From positions 372,001 through 436,000 of the forward strand of contig NZ_CCVW01000004.1 in the NCBI RefSeq assembly GCF_000756815.1: a stretch of 64,000 nt of DNA, read 5' to 3'. Shown here one piece after another: positions 35,793 through 44,965 of the stretch (its first letter is position 1; each line of letters opens with the position of its first letter). The notes under the pieces are model-generated. The model ran no database searches, was not told where the DNA came from, and saw only the letters and a list, made by a program, of their open reading frames with translations. Source of the DNA: Legionella massiliensis (GTDB lineage Bacteria > Pseudomonadota > Gammaproteobacteria > Legionellales > Legionellaceae). Made by a program: the position numbers and the translations under genes.

Positions 35793-36470
35793 TTAAGCTG
35801 TTGCAAAACCAGTGTGAGAAAGGTAATTCCGATCGGGATAATAAGCAAAGAGAACAGAGCCGCCTTTGATGGTGTTAATCACCGGCTTAGCTAAGGTTTG
35901 TGCAATTGATGGACATCCCCAGCTACGACCGGCACGACCAGACTTTTTAATGAAATCAGGTTCAACATACCAGGCACCATGAATTACCACACGTCGGTTA
36001 TAGGCGTTATCGTTAAATCCACGCTCTAGACCTTGTAAGTTTAATGAATAACCTTTTGAACCTATGTAGGTATCGCGGGTCACAAAGGTACCAAGGCTGG
36101 TTTGCTTGCTGGAAACGGCATTGGAAAAATGGGTTGGCTTATCGTCTCCAGAATTTCTGCCATGAGCAACATAGGTGTTGTATAAAAGTTTTTCTTTACC
36201 CAGATCAAACACCCACATACGTTGTTTGTTTGATGGTAGTGAATAGTCAATTACTGTAAGAACAGGTTTTTTAACGGCGCCTTTGGCGGCGGCTTTTTTG
36301 TAAGCAGTTAACGCTAATTTAAGTACTTTCTTGTTTAACTGCGGTGCTTTCTGGCTTAAGTGCTGCACATGATGATTAATATCGAAGCCTGATTTAGCGG
36401 TAGGAGCTGCAGTAGTTGTCAGTCCTGATGAAAAAAACGCTGCCGAAATTAAGCTTAGTATTGTACTCAT
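35793..36470 (-). CDS. L,D-transpeptidase catalytic domain protein (YkuD_2 type)
   Basis: 225 residues with a secretion signal (ILSLISAAFFSSGLTTTAAP). The catalytic region RVVIHGAWYVEP and GRSWGCPSIAQ provides the His and Cys of the L,D-transpeptidase fold; VIDYSLPSNKQRMWVFDLG begins the domain at about 80. The family is known for envelope enzymes that cross-link peptidoglycan or attach proteins to it. The gene stands alone and is divergent from putA. Confidence 0.85.
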   Translation of the reverse strand: MSTILSLISAAFFSSGLTTTAAPTAKSGFDINHHVQHLSQKAPQLNKKVLKLALTAYKKAAAKGAVKKPVLTVIDYSLPSNKQRMWVFDLGKEKLLYNTYVAHGRNSGDDKPTHFSNAVSSKQTSLGTFVTRDTYIGSKGYSLNLQGLERGFNDNAYNRRVVIHGAWYVEPDFIKKSGRAGRSWGCPSIAQTLAKPVINTIKGGSVLFAYYPDRNYLSHTGFATA

Positions 36471-36880
36471 AACTCTCCTTTATTTCTTGTTAAAACCTCG
36501 GAAATAGGATTTACAAACGGATGGTGATTATATTTACAACTAAGACATATGTAAAATTACAAGAGGAATGATTGGTCATCAGGGTGAAATATTATTCAAT
36601 TCAGAATGTTAGAGAGGAGCAATCGTATCTAAGCAGTTATAAAAAAACACAAAATGTTTGAATTTAATCCTAATTAGCTTGTTTTCCGCCTTTTTAACAG
36701 TACCAAAAGCAGCCAATATTAGCATAAATAGATCTGAACTGTCTATTTATTGATCATTTGCTTGGTCTCTGAGGACCTATTTTGCAGTCAGGCTAAGGGG
36801 AGAAATGATATCATTTAGCACTATTCTGAATTATTATCCCTTGATATTTTCTAATCCTTTTGATTGGTCTGGAGACTACT
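36471..36880. other. 410-bp divergent intergenic region, no gene
   Basis: AT-rich and gene-free. It should hold the promoters of the L,D-transpeptidase (leftward) and putA (rightward). A weak candidate, TTGCAG at about 36782 with a TGATAT-like hexamer 18 nt later, precedes putA. I see no repeat or operator that I would defend. Confidence 0.4.
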
Positions 36881-39800
36881 ATGCTTGAGCGATACTCAGC
36901 ACAATTGCCGCAAGGTGTGCGTGCACAAATAAATAATGCATATCGAATTGATGAATTAACTTTAATGACCATGCTTATTGAAAAGGCGGCCGTAGAGAGC
37001 AATCAAATTAGCGCTATTCGTGCGAAGGCAACAGAGCTCGTTGAGCAAGTTCGCTCTGAGCGTAGAAAAAGCACAGGAATTGATTCATTCCTTACTGAAT
37101 ACTCCTTGGCTAGTGATGAGGGGATTGCCCTAATGTGTTTAGCTGAGGCCTTATTGCGGGTACCGGATAATGCAACTATTGATAGTCTGATTAAAGATAA
37201 ACTAACAGCAGCTGATTGGAAGTCCCACCGCGGGCAAAGCGATTCCTTCTTTGTGAATGCAACAACCTGGGCATTGATGTTAACAGGTAAGGTACTAACC
37301 CCAGAAAATGCTGAGTCAACTCTCTCCAAAGCCTTATTCAAGTTGCTCAATCGTAGTGGTGAGTCAGTAGTGCGTAAAGCGGTTGATAAGGCGATGCGCA
37401 TTATGTCTAAGCAATTTGTTACTGGACGTACCATTAATGAAGCTCTGTCTCGAGCTAAGAAAAAAGAAGCGCGAGGCTACCGCTATTCTTATGATATGTT
37501 AGGCGAAGCTGCTCTAACTGGAGTAGACGCAGAGCGTTATTTTAATGCCTATAAAGATGCAATTGAAGCAATAGGCGCTAGTGTTAGTCCAAACGCTAAT
37601 ATTTATCAGCGTCCCGGTATCTCGATTAAGTTATCAGCTCTGCACCCGCGCTACCAGGAGGCACAGCGCAGCCGTGTTATGGAGGAATTGCCACCAAAGT
37701 TGCTGGCTCTTGCCCAGTTAGCAAAGCACTATGATATTGCCCTGACCATCGATGCAGAAGAATCCGAGCGACTTGATTTATCCCTTGATGTCATTGAGCG
37801 TGTTTTCTGTGATGATAGCTTACATGGTTGGCATGGATTTGGGATGGCTGTGCAATCCTATCAGAAGAGGGCCTTTTACCTTCTGGATTGGGTAGCAGAC
37901 TTAGCCCGCTCTAAACAGCGGCGGATGATGGTTCGGCTGATTAAAGGAGCTTATTGGGATAGTGAAATCAAAAAGACTCAGATGCAGGGCTTACCGGAGT
38001 ATCCTGTATTTACGCGAAAAGTGTTTACTGATGTGTCTTTCCAAGCCTGTGCGAAAAAATTACTGACGATGACTGATGCGATTTACCCACAGTTTGCCAC
38101 GCACAATGCTTATTCAGTAGCGATGATTATAAGCTTGGTTGGTGACTATCGTGACTTTGAGTTTCAATGTTTGCATGGTATGGGCAATGAGCTCTATGAG
38201 CAAATTGTACCGGCAAATCGCTTAGGCATCCCTTGCCGTATCTATGCTCCAGTTGGGAGTCATGAAGATCTTTTACCCTACTTAGTCCGTCGTTTATTAG
38301 AAAACGGTGCTAACTCCTCTTTTGTTAATCGGATTGTGGATGAAAATGCACCGATAAGTACCTTGGTTGAAGATCCTGTAAGCAAAGCGAACCATTTACT
38401 TGGAAAAATTAATCAGAACATTCCCTTACCTGCTTCAATATTTTTACCAGAAAGAAAAAATTCCAGCGGCTTTGATTTTTCAGATCGAGAAGCTGTTGCG
38501 AAATTGCAACAACTTTATGCGGCAATGGATCTCAGCCATTGGCAGGCTAAACCGCTTTTAGCTGGTGGCAAGCAGGGTGGCGAGGTTGATCGTTCAGTCA
38601 GTTCCCCACAGAAACCCGAACGCCCCATTGGTAGGGTTAGTGAAGCAACTCTACAGGATATTGATTGGGCTCTCTCTCAAGCCGGGCAGGCCTTTCCTAA
38701 ATGGTGTCGTAAACCTGTCAATGAGCGGGCAGCCTGTGTCGAACGCTTTGCCAATCTTTTAGAAGAAAATATGCCAGAGTTGTTAGCTATGGCCTGTTTG
38801 GAAGCAGGTAAGACCTGGAGTGACGGCGTTGCTGAGGTTCGTGAGGCTGTCGATTTCTGCCGCTACTATGCAATGATGGCAGAAAAATTAATGGCTAAAC
38901 CGCAAAGCTTTCATGGCTATACTGGGGAATTAAATGAATTGAGCCTACATGGAAGGGGTGTTGTTCTTTGTATTAGCCCTTGGAATTTCCCACTTGCTAT
39001 TTTCACCGGGCAGGTTATTGCAGCATTGGTAACTGGTAATTGTGTTGTTGCCAAGCCTGCTGAACAAACCTCAATTATAGCGACCTTTGCTGTGCAATTA
39101 ATGCATAAGGCAGGTATCCCGACAGAGGTTGTACAGTTATTGCCTGGCCAGGGCGAATCAGTTGGGGCTGCCTTGGTTGCTGATCAACGGATAAAAGCAG
39201 TTATCTTCACAGGTTCAACCCAGACAGCTGCTCTTATTAATAAGACCTTGGCAACACGAGGTGGCGAAATTATCCCTCTAATCGCAGAGACAGGCGGACA
39301 AAATGCGATGATTGTCGATTCCTCTGCACTTCTTGAGCAAGTGGCGATTGATGCCCTGACTTCAGCCTTTGGTAGTGCTGGCCAACGTTGTTCTGCCCTG
39401 CGTGTACTGTTTGTGCAAGAAGAAGTTTACCCACGCATGATTCATTTATTGAAAGGAGCTATGGCTGAGTTAGTGGTTGGAGATCCACGTTGGCTTAGTA
39501 CTGATGTTGGGCCTGTAATTGATAGTGAGGCTTTAAGCGGATTAAAAGCGCATGTTACCGCAATGCAGCAGAAGTATGAAATTATTTATCAAAGCAAGCT
39601 CAATGATGAATGTGAATCAGGGTATTTTATGCCGCCAACTGCAATTGCTATTGATAGTATGGCAGCCCTTGAGAAGGAGGTCTTTGGCCCAATTCTGCAT
39701 GTTATCAGTTATAAGCGGAAGAATCTGGATGAGGTTATTGAGCAGATCAATAGCACTGGTTACGGACTTACCCTGGGTATTCATAGCCGGATAAACAATA

Positions 39801-40033
39801 CGGTTGAATACATTAAAAATCGAATTCACGCGGGTAATTGCTACGTTAACCGCAACATGATTGGTGCCGTAGTAGGATTACAACCCTTTGGTGGAGAGGG
39901 CTTGTCCGGTACCGGACCTAAGGCTGGCGGGCCTCATTACCTGCTGCGCTTATGCCATGAACGGGCGTATACCGTCGATACGACTGCTGCAGGAGGCAAT
40001 GCCAGTTTGATGTCCTTGCCTGAGGGGTATTAA
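36881..40033 (+). CDS. putA: Bifunctional proline dehydrogenase / P5C dehydrogenase PutA
   Basis: 1050 residues from the ATG at 36881, which has GGAG upstream; an in-frame ATG at 36860 is less likely. The proline dehydrogenase barrel (about 130-460) includes YDMLGEAALT, SIKLSALHPRYQ and RLIKGAYWDSEIK. The aldehyde dehydrogenase half (about 540-1030) has ISPWNFPLAIFTGQ, FTGSTQTAALI, AETGGQNAMI and the Cys in GSAGQRCSALRVL. There is no N-terminal ribbon-helix-helix domain, so unlike E. coli PutA it should not autoregulate as a repressor. It oxidises proline to glutamate. Element E3 follows 1 nt after the stop. Confidence 0.96.
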   Translation: MLERYSAQLPQGVRAQINNAYRIDELTLMTMLIEKAAVESNQISAIRAKATELVEQVRSERRKSTGIDSFLTEYSLASDEGIALMCLAEALLRVPDNATIDSLIKDKLTAADWKSHRGQSDSFFVNATTWALMLTGKVLTPENAESTLSKALFKLLNRSGESVVRKAVDKAMRIMSKQFVTGRTINEALSRAKKKEARGYRYSYDMLGEAALTGVDAERYFNAYKDAIEAIGASVSPNANIYQRPGISIKLSALHPRYQEAQRSRVMEELPPKLLALAQLAKHYDIALTIDAEESERLDLSLDVIERVFCDDSLHGWHGFGMAVQSYQKRAFYLLDWVADLARSKQRRMMVRLIKGAYWDSEIKKTQMQGLPEYPVFTRKVFTDVSFQACAKKLLTMTDAIYPQFATHNAYSVAMIISLVGDYRDFEFQCLHGMGNELYEQIVPANRLGIPCRIYAPVGSHEDLLPYLVRRLLENGANSSFVNRIVDENAPISTLVEDPVSKANHLLGKINQNIPLPASIFLPERKNSSGFDFSDREAVAKLQQLYAAMDLSHWQAKPLLAGGKQGGEVDRSVSSPQKPERPIGRVSEATLQDIDWALSQAGQAFPKWCRKPVNERAACVERFANLLEENMPELLAMACLEAGKTWSDGVAEVREAVDFCRYYAMMAEKLMAKPQSFHGYTGELNELSLHGRGVVLCISPWNFPLAIFTGQVIAALVTGNCVVAKPAEQTSIIATFAVQLMHKAGIPTEVVQLLPGQGESVGAALVADQRIKAVIFTGSTQTAALINKTLATRGGEIIPLIAETGGQNAMIVDSSALLEQVAIDALTSAFGSAGQRCSALRVLFVQEEVYPRMIHLLKGAMAELVVGDPRWLSTDVGPVIDSEALSGLKAHVTAMQQKYEIIYQSKLNDECESGYFMPPTAIAIDSMAALEKEVFGPILHVISYKRKNLDEVIEQINSTGYGLTLGIHSRINNTVEYIKNRIHAGNCYVNRNMIGAVVGLQPFGGEGLSGTGPKAGGPHYLLRLCHERAYTVDTTAAGGNASLMSLPEGY

Positions 40034-40034
40034 T

Positions 40035-40169
40035 AACTGCCGTTAAGTTAAGAAAATCCCTACGTCCCGCGGCTTGTCCGCGGGATCCAGAGATCTAGCT
40101 AAACCACTGGATCCCGCGAACAAGCCGCGGGATGTAGGCAATGGTGTAGGGCTTAACTTAATGGCAGTG
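40035..40169. mobile_element. 135-bp MITE-like element E3 with a different core
   Basis: Ends AACTGCCGTTAAGTTAAG and CTTAACTTAATGGCAGTG match E1 and E2, and the length is identical (135 bp), but the inside is a TCCCGCGGCTTGTCCGCGGG type hairpin with GGATCCAG/CTGGATCC arms. No clear target duplication remains. It sits directly behind the putA stop (TAA at 40031-40033). Confidence 0.85.
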
Positions 40170-40305
40170 GAGCGAATGAGAGGCTGCCAGTTCAAAGCCT
40201 CTCCCAAATCAAAGTAATTAATCGTTGCTATACTAATACTATTGCTAGTTGCGGGCTGTTCTTTGTTGTAAATGACAAGGTTGAACAAACACAAGGGCAA
40301 AGAAA

Positions 40306-41304
40306 ATGAGGTATGCAATCCTTAAGTTATTGTTGCATCTAACTAATTTTATTAGGTTATTAGTTCAATTATTCATTCTACTTATGCTAATCGTTTTTCT
40401 CTCTCAGTTTGTAGCTGACGTCAGCAAATATCCTATCTTGCTTCAAATTAATAAATTCGCGCAAATGCTGATTCAGCCCTTTGTTGATCTGTTAAAACTT
40501 TTGATGCCTTATAAATACAAGAATATTGATTTAAGTTCGATAATATTGATTATCGTTTCTATGTTTATATCCAGCCTTTTATATCGCTGCAAATCTAAGT
40601 TAATGGTAGCAATTCGTTCTTTGCATAATAAAAAGGATTATGAGAATTGGCGTACTCAAGCAACACAGGTTTTATCAAAAGAAAAGGTCGCTGAAATGGA
40701 TTCTAAGTTTGCTGCGCTTAGTACTGATGAAATAAAACCTAATGACAGAAAACGAATACTTAGAGAATTCGCCATGCTAAAAACTCAGCTTGACAATATG
40801 GGACAGCAGTTGGCATTCCTGGCAATTGATGTTGCTGATTCCACAGGCATGAAAAAAGATGAAGATAAATATCTCGCTGCCTATGATTTTGACCGCTATA
40901 ACGAAATTGTTAATGAATGCCTCAGAGAAAATGGGGTAGTTAAATTTGCGATGACACCTGATGGTATTATGAGTTGTTTTAGGACAGTTGATAATGCCGT
41001 AACTGCTGCTCAATGCCTTCTTGATAAGTTAAAAACATTTAATGCAGAAGAGAAAAAAATTAAACGAGACTTCCACATTCGTTGTGGAATTAACGCTGGT
41101 TTTGTTTATTTGGATGATGAGACTCCCCTCGAGCAGGTTAGTGATCGAGTTATCGATATTGCTGGACATATGCAAAAATATGCGAAGCCAGATTGCATAA
41201 ATATTGCAGCCTCCGCCATAGAACCGCTTAAAGTCCGTAGTGGATTCAACGAAACCTCTGATGTGATCGATGAGCAAAAGGTTTATGAGTGGGCAGGTAA
41301 ATAA
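40306..41304 (+). CDS. Membrane-anchored class III nucleotidyl cyclase with YggT-like N-terminus
   Basis: 332 residues. The first 100 residues hold two or three membrane helices whose pattern (LLVQLFILLMLIVFL..., KFAQMLIQPFVDLLKLLMP, IDLSSIILIIVSMFI) resembles a YggT unit. A coiled linker leads to a cyclase homology domain from about 165: LAFLAIDVADSTGMKK with Asp175, TPDGIMSCF with Asp219, and IRCGINAGFVY. Both metal-binding Asp positions seem present. It would make cAMP or cGMP in the cytoplasm. AAGGG precedes the ATG. Neighbours give no pathway. Confidence 0.7.
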   Translation: MRYAILKLLLHLTNFIRLLVQLFILLMLIVFLSQFVADVSKYPILLQINKFAQMLIQPFVDLLKLLMPYKYKNIDLSSIILIIVSMFISSLLYRCKSKLMVAIRSLHNKKDYENWRTQATQVLSKEKVAEMDSKFAALSTDEIKPNDRKRILREFAMLKTQLDNMGQQLAFLAIDVADSTGMKKDEDKYLAAYDFDRYNEIVNECLRENGVVKFAMTPDGIMSCFRTVDNAVTAAQCLLDKLKTFNAEEKKIKRDFHIRCGINAGFVYLDDETPLEQVSDRVIDIAGHMQKYAKPDCINIAASAIEPLKVRSGFNETSDVIDEQKVYEWAGK

Positions 41305-41404
41305 GACACAGACCTTCACAAGGCTATTTACTTCATTTAAAGAAGCTGTACTATTATTTGAAGCTCTTTGTTAGTCTAAAGAGAAAATAAAAAGGAATTT
41401 TATT

Positions 41405-41689
41405 ATGAAAAATAAGAATAAAGTCATTAAAGCCGCGATCACTGCATTTCTTGCTATGGCCGCTACTCACCCAAGTCTAGCCGCATCGGCTGATTCTTCA
41501 TCGCAAAATTCAGAAAAATGCTACGGTATTGTCAAAGCTGGAATGAATGACTGCGCTACGGCGACTGCTTCTTGTGCTGGTTCCTCAACTAAAGATAAGC
41601 AAGCTGATGCTTTTTTGTTTGTTCCCAAAGGGGTCTGTGAAAAAATTAGTGGTGGTAGCCTCACTGCTGGTACTGATAAAAAGTCTTAA
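41405..41689 (+). CDS. BufA1-like (DUF2282) periplasmic Cys-rich peptide precursor
   Basis: 94 residues with a signal peptide ([17 protein letters not shown]) and the conserved core [22 protein letters not shown] and [14 protein letters not shown]. These four Cys are in the positions of DUF2282/bufferin BufA1 peptides, which in other bacteria are modified by a DUF692 enzyme (BufB) with a DUF2063 partner (BufC) and bind copper. Neither partner is in the window; instead yceI and a cytochrome b561 follow. AAGGAA is upstream of the ATG. A metal-related or redox role is inferred. Confidence 0.8.
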   Translation: MKNKNKVIKAAITAFLAMAATHPSLAASADSSSQNSEKCYGIVKAGMNDCATATASCAGSSTKDKQADAFLFVPKGVCEKISGGSLTAGTDKKS

Positions 41690-41708
41690 TTAATAAAGGA
41701 GTATTTCC

Positions 41709-42284
41709 ATGATTGTAAAGGCAACAAAGTTGTTAATCGCCTCATTTTTACTTTTGTCAGGCTCACTCTATGCTGAACCGGTAAAATATACTCTTGATCC
41801 AAGCCACAGTTATTTATTATGGCGTATCGAGCATTTAGGTTTTTCTACTCAGGCTGGAAAATGGTATGCAAGTGGCGAATTGGTTTTTGATCAGGAGAAA
41901 CCTGAGAACTCTAAGGTTAGCTCCACGATCAACATCGTCAATGTAGTGACTGGGATACCTGAATTAGATAAGCATTTACAAGGACCACTTTTCTTCGATT
42001 CTGCCAAATATCCAACAGCAACCTTTGTTTCTGACAAAGTTGAGGTGCTATCGAAAACCAAGGCAAAGGTACATGGTACTCTGACTTTAAGGGGAGTTTC
42101 TAAACCGGTTGTACTCGATGTAACCTTTAATAAAGCGGGGAAAAATCCAATTACTGATAAAGATGCTGTCGGTTTTAGTGCTACGGGAGAAATTAAACGC
42201 TCTGATTTTGGTTTAAAGGCTCTACTACCTGATCTTGGTGATAATGTGAAACTCGACATTGAAGCAGAGGCGTTTAAAAGTTAA
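41709..42284 (+). CDS. YceI family periplasmic lipocalin-like protein
   Basis: 191 residues with a signal peptide cut near LYAEP. The mature domain shows YTLDPSHSYLLWRIEHLGFS, FFDSAKYPTATF and HGTLTLRGVSKPVVL, which define YceI (polyisoprenoid-binding beta-barrel). YceI genes often travel with cytochrome b561, as here (downstream after 15 nt). It may carry an isoprenoid or quinone-like lipid in the periplasm. AAAGGAG is upstream of the start. It is 20 nt after the bufferin-like gene, so one transcript is likely. Confidence 0.92.
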   Translation: MIVKATKLLIASFLLLSGSLYAEPVKYTLDPSHSYLLWRIEHLGFSTQAGKWYASGELVFDQEKPENSKVSSTINIVNVVTGIPELDKHLQGPLFFDSAKYPTATFVSDKVEVLSKTKAKVHGTLTLRGVSKPVVLDVTFNKAGKNPITDKDAVGFSATGEIKRSDFGLKALLPDLGDNVKLDIEAEAFKS

Positions 42285-42299
42285 TTAGTGAGGATTAGT

Positions 42300-42839
42300 A
42301 TGCTTATTAAAAACACGGAAGATAGGTTTGGTGTTATTGCGATTACCCTGCATTGGGTAATCGCAGCCTTAATGATAGGGCTCCTGATTATGGGGCTTTA
42401 CATGGTTGCTCTACCAATTAGCCTTGAAAAACTGAAGTTCTATGGTTGGCATAAAGAATATGGTTTTCTAGTGTTGGCTCTGGTAATAATCAGACTGATC
42501 TGGCGACTTAGTAACATCACTCCAAAATTAGATATTCTTGCTTGGGAAGAAGTGATTGCTAGAATGGTACATTGGATCTTTTATGGTTTTATGTTTGCTT
42601 TGCCAATCACAGGCTGGCTTATCACCTCTGCTGCGGGTTTACCTGCGTCTTTCTTTGGTCTCTTTACCTTACCCAACCTGATAGCACCGAATGAGGAATC
42701 AAGACTACTCTTTCAAAAAATTCATGAATGGTTAGGCTATGCCCTGATTGCTATTATTCTGCTCCATACAGCTGCTGCGCTAAAGCATCACTTTATTGAG
42801 AAGGATAATATTTTGCGTCGGATGTTATCTTCTAAGTAA
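42300..42839 (+). CDS. Cytochrome b561
   Basis: About 179 residues from the ATG at 42300 with GAGGA upstream; a GTG at 42288 is a poorer start. Four membrane helices carry the haem ligands: LHWVIAALMIG in helix 1, GWHKEYGFLVLA in helix 2, MVHWIFYGFMFALPITGW, and LLHTAAALKHHFI at the end. These di-haem proteins move electrons from quinol to acceptors. Last gene of the bufA-like/yceI/b561 unit. A repeat follows before a convergent gene. Confidence 0.92.
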   Translation: MLIKNTEDRFGVIAITLHWVIAALMIGLLIMGLYMVALPISLEKLKFYGWHKEYGFLVLALVIIRLIWRLSNITPKLDILAWEEVIARMVHWIFYGFMFALPITGWLITSAAGLPASFFGLFTLPNLIAPNEESRLLFQKIHEWLGYALIAIILLHTAAALKHHFIEKDNILRRMLSSK

Positions 42840-42852
42840 TTGCTCTTTTCCA

Positions 42853-43009
42853 TCCGTTAGCTGGACCCCGTGGTCGAAGCCGCGGGGATTCGGTGGTAAT
42901 GAATGGAAAGGGCACCTTCTCCCGAAATCCTGTGGCTTGACTTATCCCGAGCGAGCAGAGCGTAATCAAGGTTTTCCTTAGATAAGAGGTGGGGGATGTG
43001 ACCTATTAC
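42853..43009. repeat. TAATAGGTCAC-type repeat, copy C4 (inverted)
   Basis: The right part reads CGTAATCAAGGTTTTCCTTAG followed by ATAAGAGGTGGGGGATGTG and ends GTGACCTATTAC, the reverse of C2 and C3. The left part holds CCGCGGGGATTCGG and CTTCTCCCGAAATCC pieces of the other families. It lies between convergent genes and reaches within 4 nt of the permease stop. Confidence 0.7.
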
Positions 43010-43012
43010 TAA

Positions 43013-44452
43013 CTAACTTTCCGAGCTACCGTGAAGATCAAATTCTTTTGAATCAATACCATGTTCTTTGTCGAAAATTTCCTCATGCCTTTTAGCGAAA
43101 ATCCAAGGTAAGACGACGAACAGAACCAGGCCGCCTATCAAAAAGGCTTCAAAAAAGAAGAGATTGCCAATTGGAATCTGCGTTGGCGGGACGAAGCCGA
43201 TTAGCATTGCAGCAATACAACAGAGCATGCCAGTGCCTGAAATAATCCACATGAACAGGTTGCCACCAGGAACGCGATAAGCTCTTGGTTTGTTGGGCTG
43301 GCTATAACGCAATTTAATAGCGGCAGAAAACATAAAAAGATAAACCAGGAGAGCCATTTGAGCGCTTAAGTCGCTTAATAGCCAATAGGCTGCATTAATT
43401 GAATCGAACAAGATAAACACTGAGCTTAGAAGGGTGAATATCACTCCTTGGGCAATCAGAATTGCAACAGGTGCCCCGTGTTTGTTCACTTTGGAAAATA
43501 TTTCAGGCAAGGAGCCATCTCTTGCTGAAACCAGTAACCCTTTAGTTGGGCCAATAATCCAGGCAGAAACTCCGCTAACACCGCCAAGAACAATCAGGAT
43601 GGCGAGAACTTTTGTCATCCAGGCCATGTGGTAATTATTGAAGAAAATGGCATAGGCATCGATGAGGCCTGAGACAACACTCAGGTGAGCGCTAGGAACA
43701 ACAATAACAATAGCCAGTGAACCACAGACTAGGGTGGCCAGAATAATCAATGTTGAATAGAGAATCGCGCGTGGATAATCTCGCTGAGGATTCTTGACTT
43801 CTTCAGCGTGAACAGCTGACATTTCGACCCCAATCAGACCGAATAAAATGGCTGAAAATAGAGATAAATTACCCAAAGAACTAAAATCTGGAAGCCAGGT
43901 TGATGGCATATCAACTGAGATGGGCTTACCTTGGAAAAGCCAGATTGCGCCCAAGATGCTTATACCTACCATGGGAAGGATAGTACCCAGACTAGCGCCA
44001 AGAATGCTTACAATGCTGGATATCTTCATACCAAAACAATTAAGTAAGGTAAAAAGCCAGAACAATGAGAGAGCTGTAGTCAGTAAATAAAATTTATTAT
44101 TAGCAAGTTGCGGGGCAAAGAGATAAGACACTGTAGCGGCAATAAAGGCGAGAATGGTTGGATACCAGACAACATTATAAATCCATTGCAACCAAATCGT
44201 TATAAAACCAGCCCGGCGACCGAAGGCTTCGCGCACCCAAACGTAAAGTCCACCGGTATTCGGATAAGCTGTGGCAAGCTCTGCAGCTACAAGAGCAACA
44301 GGAATGAAAAAAGCGATGGCAGCAACTAAATAGTAAGAAACCAGCGGTAAGCCTAATTTCGCGCTCATAGGAAGAGTACGCAGGCTATCTACAGCAATGA
44401 CGTTGATCATCACCAGTGAAAAGACTGACAAAACCTTTTTAGAAGAATGCAT
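43013..44452 (-). CDS. APC-family amino acid permease (GadC/glutamate-antiporter-like)
   Basis: 479 residues with about twelve membrane helices. It starts KKVLSVFSLVMINVIAVDSL and continues GLPLVSYYLVAAIAFFIPVAL and AELATAYPNTGGLYVWVREAF, the pattern of the basic/acidic amino-acid antiporter branch of the APC superfamily. The tail FAKRHEEIFDKEHGIDSKEF is charged and cytoplasmic. Amino acids are the main carbon source of Legionella, and PutA and the AST genes are nearby, but substrate is unknown. Monocistronic. Confidence 0.85.
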   Translation of the reverse strand: MHSSKKVLSVFSLVMINVIAVDSLRTLPMSAKLGLPLVSYYLVAAIAFFIPVALVAAELATAYPNTGGLYVWVREAFGRRAGFITIWLQWIYNVVWYPTILAFIAATVSYLFAPQLANNKFYLLTTALSLFWLFTLLNCFGMKISSIVSILGASLGTILPMVGISILGAIWLFQGKPISVDMPSTWLPDFSSLGNLSLFSAILFGLIGVEMSAVHAEEVKNPQRDYPRAILYSTLIILATLVCGSLAIVIVVPSAHLSVVSGLIDAYAIFFNNYHMAWMTKVLAILIVLGGVSGVSAWIIGPTKGLLVSARDGSLPEIFSKVNKHGAPVAILIAQGVIFTLLSSVFILFDSINAAYWLLSDLSAQMALLVYLFMFSAAIKLRYSQPNKPRAYRVPGGNLFMWIISGTGMLCCIAAMLIGFVPPTQIPIGNLFFFEAFLIGGLVLFVVLPWIFAKRHEEIFDKEHGIDSKEFDLHGSSES

Positions 44453-44509
44453 GCTAAGCCCTTACTCGCACTGACTAAGAAATCTAAAACCTAATAGGTA
44501 TGCCCCTTG

Positions 44510-44546
44510 GCGCGTTATCCTTCGCTATGCTCAGGAGGACGGAATG
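44510..44546. repeat. A-type repeat fragment
   Basis: GCGTTATCCTTCGCTATGCT followed by CAGGAGGACGGAATG is a single degenerate arm of the A-type palindrome in the divergent gap between the permease and the first EEP gene. Confidence 0.4.
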
Positions 44547-44714
44547 TAGGGTGCCTATTGCATCTAAGACAATCTCTAGCTTAGTGATCAATTATGCTGA
44601 TTCGTTAAGCAAATTTACAAACGCCAAAATTTAGCAGTTTAACCTTATAAAATCAATTAAGTTAGAATGTTCTTGGTTTTATATAAAACAAAAATAGCCT
44701 ATCCCAAAGGGACA

Positions 44715-44818
44715 CGAATTCCCGCGGCTTGACCCATAGGTATCTACACAAATGTCCCTCCTTGTCTCAACATTACGTCACTTGTGTAGATACCTATGGG
44801 CTTGACCGCGGGAATTCG
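44715..44818. mobile_element. 104-bp palindromic element B2 (core-less version of B1)
   Basis: Arms CGAATTCCCGCGG-CTTGACCC-ATAGGTATCTACACAA and their complement enclose about 30 nt reading TGTCCCTCCTTGTCTCAACA then TTACGTCA. The same loop in B1 is split by an A-type core of about 90 nt, so B2 shows the unfilled state. It lacks the CTTTGTACGGG ends of B1. It lies in the 513-bp divergent gap 44453-44965, otherwise without features. Confidence 0.8.
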
Positions 44819-44965
44819 AAATAGCTAAGAGACTTTTTATTTCTGTTCCATAGCACACCTTGCTGGTCTACATATAGAAACCCAATAGTGACTATTAGTC
44901 GCACATTTCGCATCTATTTTAACGTACAGTAGCGCCGCCCATTTAATCATAAAAGGACGTTAGCA

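Noticed and set aside
35573-35869. Plus-strand ORF of 98 codons
   Set aside because: It crosses extragenic stem-loops and overlaps the L,D-transpeptidase end on the opposite strand. The composition is that of repeat DNA.
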